Of a stretch of 64,000 nucleotides of DNA, positions 20,132 to 30,242 are shown one piece after another. Every line of letters begins with the position of its first letter. Positions within the stretch are counted from its first letter, which is position 1. Origin of the DNA: Clytia hemisphaerica (Eukaryota > Cnidaria > Hydrozoa > Leptothecata > Clytiidae); the NCBI GenBank assembly GCA_902728285.1, contig CACVBU010000949.1:497459-561458 (forward strand). The letters are read 5' to 3'. The position numbers were made by a program, and so were the translations under genes. Under the pieces are notes generated by a model. It was not told where the DNA came from and made no database searches. It saw only the letters and a program-made list of their open reading frames with translations.

Positions 20132-21350
20132 TGATCAGGTCAGTCAGGAGATTGTTGGTCTACATTTTAGCTTCTCACTTGTTATATTCTATCCATTGGA
20201 CCTGAATAAAAGGACAAATGAATAGTTTAGTTTAAATGTCAGCTCAACACAACTAACTCAGGATGAAATGGCTTGAAATTTCAGATTTTAGGAAATTGAT
20301 AGTAAAAGAATCTTTAACTCCAAACTTAAAATGTTACAAAAAATGACTTTTCATGGCAAATAAACATGTTAATGATAATATCGGCCAAAGTGGACCTATC
20401 TTAGAACATTTTTCATTGTATACATGAAAGGTTGCAACATTTCCCTTTTGTCAAAATTTAGTGAAAAAAATTGTGAATTCTTGAATTTATAAAAAAAAAC
20501 AAAGATTTTTCACAAAGCACTTCTTCCAGTTTCCTTCTGAACCTTTGAAAATATATATCTGAAAGCAATTATGGGTTAAGAAAGCCCCTCCATACTAAAC
20601 TTTTCATCAACTATAATGTCCGTCAGTCCATCATCAAAAAAACTTAAATATTTTTGGTCATTCTGGTCAAAGATATTCTGAAGTAAAGGATTTAGACTTA
20701 GAGGCTTAAGAGGGTTTGAACTAAAAATTTTCAAATGTGGAGTCAAATGACAAAAAATATTTAAGTTCTTTGGCCTTTAAATATGAAGCTAAGGGCTTCA
20801 AAATAGAAAAGTGCTTATCATTAAAGTACTTTTCTTTTTTTGTTCAATCTAGCTGATTGAAAGGATTTAGATGGTTCTAATATCAATATTAGTATTGGTC
20901 AAATTAGTTTTAGCTTACCTTTGCCCGAAAATGAACTTCAGAGTTAGTTTTGACAAATTTAGATTTAAAATAAGTGCCAGATTTTGAAAAGTACTGTACT
21001 TTAATAAAAGTATTCCAGGTTGATTTCAATTTAAAAATGGAGAAAACAGTTGAAAATTGAGATTTTCCATTATGGTTTTAAGACCAGTTGATGGTGAAGA
21101 AATCCTCATAATAAGTCAAATTTTTTTAAGTACATCTAACTTTATTAGTGACTGCAGCTTTGATTGACCGGGCTGAAAAACAAGGTTACAAGATTTCCAG
21201 ATTAGGAAGAGTTTTGAAAAGAATTAACCATTGTAACCATTATCAAGAATCAAGAGCTTTTCAAACAAATACAAAGAAATACGTAATAGTTATTGGACAG
21301 TTGCGAGTACATACAATATGAGAAATATTTTACGAGTTCCGAGATTTTTC
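20132..21350. other. Intergenic region upstream of HS6ST
   Basis: AT-rich sequence with no credible gene. The HS6ST promoter or 5' untranslated exon should lie in the first few hundred bases. No clear repeats were noticed. Confidence 0.4.
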
Positions 21351-21358
21351 CGTATATA

Positions 21359-21923
21359 CAGGGGGGGTTCATGCAGTTATTATATAAACACTATGACAAT
21401 TACTACCGTGGTGGTATATAAACCAAAATTTGGGAAAACAGTTACTCCACCAGTGGACTAACTGCAACATTGATGGTGCCTAAGCCCAAAATTGTCGATT
21501 TTGGTAGGATATGGTGTACTAAGTGAGTACATTTTTAAATTTTTCACTTAAAATTTTAGGTTTTTAAAAATTCCGGAAGCAAAAAAATTCAAAACATTTT
21601 TTTCAAAAGTCAAAAAAAAATCACAAAATTTTTTCTTCAATCAAGGCATGAAAGATATTTTAACAAACTTGGAAAATGATTGAGATATTTAACTCTTGAA
21701 CGGTCGTTAATAAGACGTACCCAGTAAAATGGTATCAAAAATGAGGAATTCAGTGAAAAAATTACCAAATTTGGCATTTTTGGGGGTGGTATACACCAAT
21801 TTTGAGGGTAAAATCAGTTAGTACACTATGGAATAACTGCAAGGGTGGTGGTGTCTGTAGAAAATGTCCAAAATTGCAGTTACTCCACATAGTGTCAAGG
21901 AGTAACTGCAAGACCCCCCCCTG
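21359..21923. mobile_element. hAT-like MITE, 565 bp
   Basis: Terminal inverted repeats start with CAGGGGGGG at 21359 and end with CCCCCCCCTG at 21923, followed inward on both sides by a TGCAGTTA motif. GTATATA flanks both ends (21352-21358 and 21924-21930), a 7-bp duplication; hAT elements usually make 8. CAGGGG ends are typical of hAT. The interior repeats TTACTCCA and AACTGCA words in both orientations and has no transposase. Confidence 0.75.
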
Positions 21924-21930
21924 GTATATA

Positions 21931-22885
21931 AGGAAAATCTGGAACAAGTAAAATATTACCATATTGTACGAGCGAAGATCTGATAACTGGTTTATCGGTG
22001 ACCCAAAAAATGCACTTTTTGTGTTGGAAAAAAGCACAGGGCAATTTTGTAGCAAAGTGACATTAGATTGCTGCTACCGCTACAATGCAACAACATCTTT
22101 TTGTCAATTTATATTTTTACATGTAAAATACAAGATATATTGTACTCTTTTTAACCAATCAGATTGCATTTCTTGTATGTAGGATTGAAGATCCTGAAAA
22201 TCCAGTTTTTGTTGTTGTAGTAGTTTGTAATTTCAGAAGCGAGGGAGAATGAAAAAATTTCCAGTAGGCTAATAAATGTCCCCAGTGGCTAGCACTTTGG
22301 ATTTTAGTATCTGCCGCTAAAAATATTTGTTGTGCCGGGAATAAGAAGTTTGAAAAAGTGCACCGTGAGTAATCATTTTCAAGTTCTGTAGGAACAGTAC
22401 ATATAGCTATAGTGATAATCTTTTTTTGCAAAAAAAAGCTGAATGAATTTTATTGAACTTGGAAAAAAACATTTATGCTAAAAAAACGTTTTCTTCCTTG
22501 AGACCTGTGAATTTGAAAGGTTTTTTTCAAAATCCTGTTTTTGTTACTGCAGTTGCCGCACCCGGTAGCTTCGACATCCCAACTATTATGCAAACAAAAA
22601 AGTTGTTTGGAAGAATGCAATGACCTATTGACTCAGTCAATTTCAAATCCCAAGATTTGCAGTGTTATTGGGTGCTAATTCAGGAGAACTCCTCCACACA
22701 CAGTCCTCTCTCCCTCTCACTCAGCTGGAGAAAAACTTCTTGAAAAAAAAAGAAATCTTGTCCCTAGGTTTAGCAGCTAGTTTGTAAAAGAAAAATCAAT
22801 TATTTGAAGTTACATTTAAAAAATTTATGCTGGAGTAGTAACCTGATGTTAGTATGTGTACTTTTAAACTCGGTATGCAGGATTA
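21931..22885. other. Intergenic region, no gene seen
   Basis: Only short frames without recognisable content. No clear repeats were noticed. Confidence 0.35.
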
Positions 22886-23240
22886 CATAGCATCAGCCCC
22901 CTGCTGGTTGGGGAGTTACACCCTAAATTTTTCCCAAAAAAGGAGGGGGCCGTAAGTACATCAACTTTTTTGGGGTACCTATGTACTTCAATTACTCAAA
23001 TTGAAGCTAATGAATCTGAAAATTTTTCCCCTGCGGCGCAATATTTTTATAGAAAGTGTGCAAAATATTTTATCTTATATTTAGAACTGAACGCAATTTA
23101 CATTGGAAAAACCTTTTCTACTGGATCAATTTTTTGAAAGGTCCTGGGGGCTAACAAAAAATTCATAAATTTTTGGGGGGACTTAAAACTCAGGGGGGAC
23201 CTAATTTTTGCCTGGAATCTAAACCCAGGCTGACGCTATG
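22886..23240. mobile_element. Small TIR element (MITE), 355 bp
   Basis: CATAGCATCAGCC at the left is mirrored by GGCTGACGCTATG at the right. GATTA directly repeats at 22881-22885 and 23241-23245, a 5-bp target duplication. The interior is rich in runs of G on the plus strand (GGGGGACTT, GGGGGGACC). The superfamily is not assigned. Confidence 0.6.
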
Positions 23241-23401
23241 GATTAACACAAGGTCAGTTAGGGAAGCCATCCAGGATCCTACCATTCTATCAGCCAGCAA
23301 AAACTAAATGACACTTGTAAATTTAAGTTTCTTACAATCTTCCATCAAAAACATTAAAAAACATTAAAAAACATTTAAAACGCCAAAACGCCAAAAAGCC
23401 A

Positions 23402-23452
23402 AAACGGCCAATATGATCAGCCAACAGACGGCCAATATGATCAGCCAACAGA
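23402..23452. repeat. Tandem duplication of about 25 bp
   Basis: ACGGCCAATATGATCAGCCA occurs twice in tandem after a stretch of AAAACGCC-type short repeats. Confidence 0.7.
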
Positions 23453-24470
23453 AGGCGTGTTTGTTGCCGCGCGAGTTATGTCATGCACTCCACCGTAGCG
23501 AAATCGCAATTATAAGAATATCTTAATTCTATTTGACTTTGAGAGCTTCATTGAAGATGAAGAAGTAGAAAGATAAAAAATGCGCTGGTTAATTTTGTTT
23601 GTGTTCTATCATTGTTAAAAGTTGGAGAAATTTCTACTGATGCAGAAATTCTTTACAGCCAATTAAAGGCACAGTCTGCTTATACTTGCTATGTTTGTTA
23701 TATCGTCTAGGCAAAAAATGGTAAGAGAAGGTACAAGAAACACAGTAAGATAAGAATTAAAGGTGTGGAAATTAATCTTTATCAGGCTATCATGTGAAGT
23801 CATTACATGCTTGTGACTCTAATTATAACTAAGGAGATAAAATGGTATAGAAAATAGCAAAAGGTTGCCTTTTATACTGTTTAATAATCCCCCTCATCAG
23901 CACATATCAATGAGAGACCTTATTTGAAAAAATAGTATACTGTATACTCTAATAGTCAGTATAGACCTAACTCTTCAAAAATTACGGGAAATGCATATTT
24001 GTACCCTATGCTGCACGCAAGCACTTAAGCTAAAGTCCCTCAAAAGCGGGACAAAGATCGGTTTTTTGAAGAAAAAAACGCTATATAGAAGATCTTTCAA
24101 ATTCAGTATGTGAATAGAGCAGTAAAAAATATATCTTTTCTATTTTTCCTTTTTTTTGCAAAAGTTCTAGGAATGAAAATAAAATTAAGAGATAATGATA
24201 ATTGAATACTACTGTATCCACTGATGATCCGCGGGACTATCGTAAAGCTAGAAACACTTTGCGTACTCTTCGCTTGAGAAAATGATTGACAGATTAAAGT
24301 TTTCACCTGCGCGGGTGCTTGCGGGCATTCTGCAAGCGTTCTCAGCTCACTCGCGCTAAAAATGGTAGACTTTGCCGAGACAGATCATTTTGGAAGTTGT
24401 TGGAATGTTTACAAGGCTCTCGACAGAAAATCCTTTGTTCTATTGTCAATGATGACAGTTATTAATTTTG
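23453..24470. other. Intergenic region, no gene seen
   Basis: AT-rich with a GC-richer patch near 23458-23510 and another near 24305-24350. No open frame of interest on either strand. Confidence 0.35.
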
Positions 24471-24473
24471 TTA

Positions 24474-26007
24474 GGCCGACCCTAAAAAACTTTTTGTTTT
24501 TCGGTCCACCGGCCGGGTGAAATTTTTTTCGTCGTCACCCGACAGCATTTTTTTTTCAAAAGAACCAAATAGATAACGAGAAGAAACTTTCTTCTTAAAA
24601 ACCTTTAATCATGACTCATTCAAACTGTTACATCGTTCCTATATAACACTCTTTAAAAAGTTTGTTTATTTAGCATGCTTTCTGGACGTTAAAGATCAAA
24701 TAGTGTTATGCATATTAAATCAATTTATTAGAATGAAAAGTTAGTTGATTCTTAGAAAAACAAGCGATACTTTTATGGACCTACCTGGTTATCAAACTAA
24801 TCAGTGAACAATGAAACACATAAGACATAACTGGTCAAAATACAAAAAAATAAAGAAAATGAAAGCATATCTATTGAGAGAAACTATCAACACTATTGAA
24901 AAAGATTTTTGAAAAATGAATAAAAAAGCTATTAAGCGCTTTTCTTTATAAAAACCACTATCAGAAAAATGCACAGCTTAATAAATAAGGTTTCCATAAA
25001 ACTCAAACCGTCGCACTCTACCTTGACATTTTCTTCTGTTAGAAAAAATAATAATAAAAAAACAATTTGGCTAATAACATTGATATATGCTCATAAATAG
25101 TGATTCTTGTAGATAAAGATTCGTTTTTCAGCCAAAAAAATAATAAGTGTTTACAGAAAACTCAAATCATTACCCTCCACCATGACATTTTCATCGTAAA
25201 AAAACTAATAAAAATAATAATAATAATATGGCTAAGAACATTGATGTATTCTTATTAAAAGTGGTTCTTATAGATAAAAGTGCGATTTTTGAGCCAAAAA
25301 AATTTTTTTGCAAAAATCTGCTTGAGCCATCCTTTAACTATGATTGTATCTTACTTTCATGCTAAAAATCAGAAAAAATTAATGATCCAATTTTTCACAA
25401 AGTCCAAAGAAACCCGTTTTTTGGCCCAAATTTGCAGGACAAGCTGGAGTTTTTACAAGTTTTTTGATGACTCTGTTGGTCGTTAAATGTTGAGACAAAC
25501 GATTTTATTACTTTTTCTAAAGAACGCGTCATCCCTATTGTTTAAAAATAACTAATCAGTTAAGCATCTTGTAAAAACTCCAGCTCATCCCAAATTTGCC
25601 CATAAAACATTTTTTCGAAAATCGGGCTCCGTCACATTCGAGGGTTTATGGTCATGCACCTTTGTGCCAAAAATCAGAAAAAACTAATGAGCCAATCTCG
25701 AGAAAAGCTGGTAACTAACACACTAACTAACTAACGAACGAACATGGGTTAATTTATAGGACCTCCACCCCACCGGGGTAGGTCCAAAAATTAGTACAGC
25801 TTTTTGTAATTAATAGTATTTCTTTCAGTGAGAGAGAAAAAAAAGACAGAATGTGGGGCAACACTTACAGCCAGAGAGATGATTTTTTTCTTCCTAATTT
25901 TTTTTTAATTAGAAATCATAAAAAATGACCAAAAAAAATTTTTTCCCGGCCGCCGGCATGACTCGTCACCCGGTGGACCGGAAACAAAAAAGTTTTTACG
26001 GTCAGCC
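24474..26007. mobile_element. PIF/Harbinger-like non-autonomous transposon, 1534 bp
   Basis: Imperfect terminal inverted repeats of about 45 bp begin GGCCGACC at 24474 and end GGTCAGCC at 26007; both contain CGGTCCACCGG close inside. The direct repeat TTA lies at 24471-24473 and 26008-26010; a 3-bp TWA duplication with GG-starting ends is typical of PIF/Harbinger. No transposase is seen. The interior has two diverged copies of a segment of roughly 150-180 bp (near 24985 and 25150) and a copy of a palindromic MITE at about 25431-25603. Confidence 0.7.
25431..25603. repeat. Palindromic MITE, copy 2, nested in the Harbinger-like element
   Basis: GACAAGCTGGAGTTTTTACA at the left is mirrored by TGTAAAAACTCCAGCTCATC at the right, and the interior TTACTTTTTCTAAAGAACGC matches the copy at 8397-8557. 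It is inserted in, or inherited with, the larger element. Confidence 0.6.
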
Positions 26008-26109
26008 TTAGATCTGACATATTGATGTTTGTAAGTGTTTGTATAGTTTTGATTGAATAACAAATTACTCATAATGATAGTGAATCCTTTTTATTGGGCG
26101 GTACGAAAT

Positions 26110-26672
26110 TGCAACGAAAACGAAGAAGAGCTGACAGAGCGGTTTAACAGCTTGATTGTTCACATTATTGACATAAACGAATTTCCAGGAAACTACTACA
26201 CAAGTTAACCACCCCATGACAAATCACATCAGTATGATTGGCTAAAGGCAGGATCTAAATCACACGAAGCCTTGACGAAGATTATCTTTAACGCGGAATT
26301 CCAAAAAGGTCTTCGCAAGGTCAATTTAAACGTCTATACAACACACTTGGAGGTTCTCCGTGCACTGAAGATAAGGTACCTGCCCAAATCTATCTTTTAC
26401 GAGCAGGATAAAATGGAATGTGGTATGATGCTTGCTGCCTTAGACCACAACCTTAATATCAATAGGGAAAAGAAGCAAACGCTCAATCAGGGAAAGTTGG
26501 TAGGATGATTCAAGATTGCCTATCACAAATTCTCCCAAGGAGAAATCATTTGATTTCCTTCGAGACATTGCTGTTCGATGCTAACACACAGAGTCGAGTC
26601 GTAGATGGAAAAAGGAAGTTCCAAAACTATCGAACGCTCTACAAAGTTTTCCAGAATGGCAGTGAAAGATAA
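26110..26672 (+). pseudogene. Decayed fragment of a transposon-associated protein
   Basis: Broken frames encode a recognisable run: ELTERFNSL, then a stop-containing stretch, then WLKAGSKSHEALTKI and the open part at 26272-26508 (LRKVNLNVYTTHLEVLRALK ... LAALDHNLNINRE). The order WxKxGSxAHE, then T..LE..H or similar, then the DHN-N-NRE block recalls an uncharacterised protein family repeated in fish and marine invertebrate genomes and often linked to THAP-type DNA transposons; this is recognition by eye. The usual length is much greater, so this is a 3' remnant with at least one stop and a shifted tail. Confidence 0.45.
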
Positions 26673-27211
26673 TCAATAGATTTCATTTTGTTTTTTTCAT
26701 TTCATGAATATTTGTTTTAAAATTTCATTTATGGCTCTATAAGAGATTTTTGCGAAGCGAATTTATGAGCGAAGCAGTTTTGCTATATTGTGCACGTACC
26801 TTTAACTTCTATCCCAAGCGAAAATTTGCTATAAAATTTGCTATATAAATCACATCTTCAAACCGATGATTTTATCAAAATGACCTTGAATGGTTTGGCT
26901 TGAAGCCACGAAAATTTTCTCGGTTTGGTAGCTAGGACTGCGAAAAATGCCGTTTTAAAATGGTGTACCCTAGCAGTGAACAGCAACAAAATTACCGGAA
27001 GCCGAAACACGGACTTAGAATCTGAAGTTGATAAAATTGCCGCGCGGGCGGCACGCATCTAAGCAATCTAAGCAGTGGTTCTTCGGTTTTTAATGTTTAT
27101 TTTGCTGTTAAATGGAGAAAAAAATAGTTTGAACGGTGACATAAAGGATCTTCATCATCCCTTGACTTTTAACAGCAAGTATCAAGTATCAAATAAGGTC
27201 AATCAATCATT
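26673..27211. other. Intergenic region, no gene seen
   Basis: AT-rich with only short open frames. TTTGCTATA-type short repeats occur near 26790-26850. Confidence 0.3.
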
Positions 27212-27260
27212 GACTTGCAAAAACCTCTCATTGATTTTCAATGAGAGGTTTTTGCAAGTC
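27212..27260. repeat. Perfect 23-bp inverted repeat with 3-base loop
   Basis: GACTTGCAAAAACCTCTCAT with three further bases is followed by TTT and then its exact reverse complement, ending TTTTTGCAAGTC. If transcribed it would form a strong hairpin. It has no T-run right after it that would suggest a terminator. Confidence 0.9.
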
Positions 27261-27334
27261 GCGCGGGCGGGAGGAGTGCTCTTTTAGTGAACGAAACTTA
27301 CCTTGCAAAACCAAGTGGATATTCTATGATAAAG

Positions 27335-28925
27335 GGGGCCCCCCCAGCGGTTTGCGTGAATGCGTGAATGGGCTTTTTTGGTTGCGTGAATGCGTGAAAA
27401 TCGAGAAAAAATTGCGTGAATGCGTGAATTGAAAAAACTTGCGTGAACGTGAAAATCCATACTTCTATTGCGTGAATGCGTGAATCTGCCCTGTTTTTTG
27501 CGTGAACACGTAAATTTTTCCTTTTCACAGTTTGTAGAAAACCCCAAGGTGCGCACCTATTCTAAATTCAAGGGATGCCAGGTGAAGGTGTACAAAAAAA
27601 TCAGCAACTTTCAAATTCTCTATTTTATAAAACGAATCATGATTTAGATGCGCTTTCTAGCAATCTAGACACCATAAATTTCCAGATTTTTTCGGTCGGG
27701 CCAAACATGTATTGGCCCTCGAATCTTAAATAACTCTAATTTGCCCCCTTGAAAGTGTTTGTTTAAGATAAAACCATGGTTATGCATGATGATCCAGGAC
27801 CAGGGCCAGGGCCAGCCAGGGCCAGAGTCACTGGGGGCAGGAGGCGGCCATGACTTCACCACGTTTTTGGTTTGCAAATAAAAAGAAACTTGTTTCAAAG
27901 AAATTTTTACCCATGATGTAGACTTTTAATAACCTGATTTCTTGGCAAAATTAGTCTGAAATGGAGTCGTATTTAAGCACATCAGAGGGTTAAAATAGAA
28001 ATTTTCTCCTGTCGGCGCAAAGCATGGTTGCGCCTCCCTAGTCACTATGTTTTCGGCCCCTCCGGCCTCCCTCCTCCAATTAATTCGCGAGCCCTGATTA
28101 AAAGCTTTCTTTTTACTTCTTTTTGATAGCTTCGCTCGCAACAAATGTTCATTCTTTTACCTCATTTTACAAGCTATCAAGCGATCGTACCTTTCCTCTA
28201 ACAAATTTAGACTACATTCTTTTTCAATGGCGTTAAAGAGAGCATTTTTAGCCAAACGCGAGTGACAGAAATGCAAAAATTTTCTCTCTGCGTAAACCAT
28301 GGTTGCGCCTCCCTACCCCTGAGCTAAGCATCATGGTGTCATACTCGAGTTTGTTTGACCTATTTTTGATAATGTTTAAGCTATTTTTTGTACAAAAATT
28401 CCCCTGCGGCGCATATCTTTTCACTTACTATCGCAATACATTAACTGCAGAAGCTTCACCTTTTCCAAACGATCGTGACAAGTTAGAAGAATCAAATATT
28501 TTGCGTGATGGCAAGTGATTAAAGTTGAAAAATTACGTAACGCTTTCTATTTGGGGGCTTCTTATGACGCAACCAAACACGGTGTTTTATAGTCAGGTCT
28601 ACAGGAAAAATCACTACTGAGTTAAGTTTTTCTCAATGGCATGACCAGATCCGGTCGAATAATATCTCGAGTACAGCCTTGTCATACTTTTTTATGCAAA
28701 TCGAACGTTTTACTCCATAATGGCGGAAGTTACGTAAATTACGTAACCTAGCGAAATGTGCAAGACCTCTATTTTTGACATTTTCCCCGGTTTTTTTCCG
28801 AAAATTTTCCCAATTTCCCAAAAAATTGGGTTTTGCGTGAATTTCGAGAAAAACTTGCGTGAATGCGTGAATTGCGAAAAAATTTTGCGTGAATGCGTGA
28901 AATTTGGGTCCGCTGGGGGGGCCTC
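27335..28925. mobile_element. TIR element of 1591 bp with GCGTGAA subterminal arrays
   Basis: GGGGCCCCCCCAGCGG at 27335-27350 is mirrored, with one mismatch, by CCGCTGGGGGGGCCTC at 28910-28925. ATAAAG flanks both sides (27329-27334 and 28926-28931), a 6-bp duplication. Just inside each end lie clusters of GCGTGAATGCGTGAA, in the same orientation at both ends rather than mirrored. The interior has a CCAGGGCCAGGG patch near 27797 and the phrase ATGGTTGCGCCTCCCTA twice (28022 and 28299). No transposase was found. The superfamily is unclear. Confidence 0.65.
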
Positions 28926-28931
28926 ATAAAG

Positions 28932-30100
28932 AAGTACGAAGGTAATCAAATTTGTCGAATTTGTCAAGAAATAAATCAAAACTGCCGAAGAACCAACAAG
29001 CCATCTTTGTACATTTTTGTTTTTGTTTTATTTTTATGTTTTGTGATGATTTCGACAGACGATTCGTGATTCGAATAAAAATGTTCGATCGTTCGACGAA
29101 TATCGTTCGATTTTATTAAGGCACCATTTACACTAGAATAACTAGAAGGAAAACAAAAGAGCGATGCGCGGGCAGCGGCGGGTGTTGTGCCGCCGTGGAT
29201 TATGTGGTGTGTTTGGGGCATTAAGGATCTTACGACCCTGTCTCTATGGCGGCTTTATTAGAAGAGGGATTTTTAGAGTCTCTTATTTTGCTAGCAACTT
29301 GCAAATTGAGGTGGAGTCTGGATCGCTTCGCAACCCTTATACAATACGGCTAGTTACGTTTTATGAAATAAAACGAAAATTTAAAGCCAAACTTGAAAAA
29401 TGACCGGAGTGCGGAGGAGGATCCCTTTAAAAAAAATTCTGCTGGCACAATTTTAGTAATTCAAACAGGGAGATGGAGTACAGCATAACCTATATTTCCA
29501 TGCGTCATAAGACTGCATAAGAGTGGATATGACAAAAAAATTTAAAGTTACCTGCAAGAGAGAAGATTGATTGCTCATCGACCGCGGAGCGGTGTATTCA
29601 GAGACGTTTTGTATGGTGAAAAATCTCGCATATTTGCGCGCGGTAATCCGTTCTCTAAAGTCACGGAAAGCTGACGAAATCAACAATCTCGTTTCTCTAT
29701 CTTTGAAGTCTCTGAATAACACTCGCTCGGAAAAAGTAATTATCTTCCTTAGATTTCTGTATGTGCAAAGTATTACGGAGATAAAACAGTTTTAAAGGAA
29801 AAAGTACAATATACTCCATAGTTTTTCGACGCGACTGTTACAACAGCATGAAAACAGTGTCCCCATGTGAATTTGTTCCTTTTCAAAAGAAGATCAAGAA
29901 TTAAAGACAAGACTAGGGAACCAATTAGCACTTAAAAGTAATTATTTTTTAATTATATTTGTATAACTTTAGAAATACAGCTTAAATTTGGGAATACATG
30001 TAGCTTTTCATGTGTTTATTAATTTGGATTGCAGTGAATACAAAATCAAAACTTTAGCTCAAATATTTTGGGTATTCACTAAAGTTAAAGAGTATGGAAC
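28932..30100. other. Intergenic region with a small foldback element
   Basis: No convincing gene. A short inverted pair, GTGTATTCAGAGAC near 29592 and GTCTCTGAATAACAC near 29709, bounds about 135 bp including a GC-rich patch, likely a small foldback MITE. ATCGTTCGA-type repeats occur near 29060-29110. Confidence 0.35.
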
Positions 30101-30108
30101 ACAAAACC

Positions 30109-30242
30109 TAGCATGAAAGCTGAAAAAGAGTATGAAAACTCAAAACTAGCATGAAAGCTAATATGAAAGCTCGAAAACGTAGCATGAAAGCTAAAGAGAC
30201 TATGAAAGCTCGAAAACTTAGCATGAAAGCTAAAGAGAGTAT
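30109..30242 (+). repeat. Tandem repeat encoding a basic stretch at the Helitron 5' end
   Basis: The words AGCATGAAAGCT and ACTATGAAAGCTCGAAAAC alternate about four times with a period near 50-55 bp. From 30151 the frame reads as M-K-A-[KR] repeats, giving a lysine/arginine-rich N terminus. Confidence 0.65.

Noticed and set aside
29571..29795. 74-codon plus-strand open frame starting MLIDRGAVYS
   Set aside because: It overlaps a small foldback element and has no homology or splice context.
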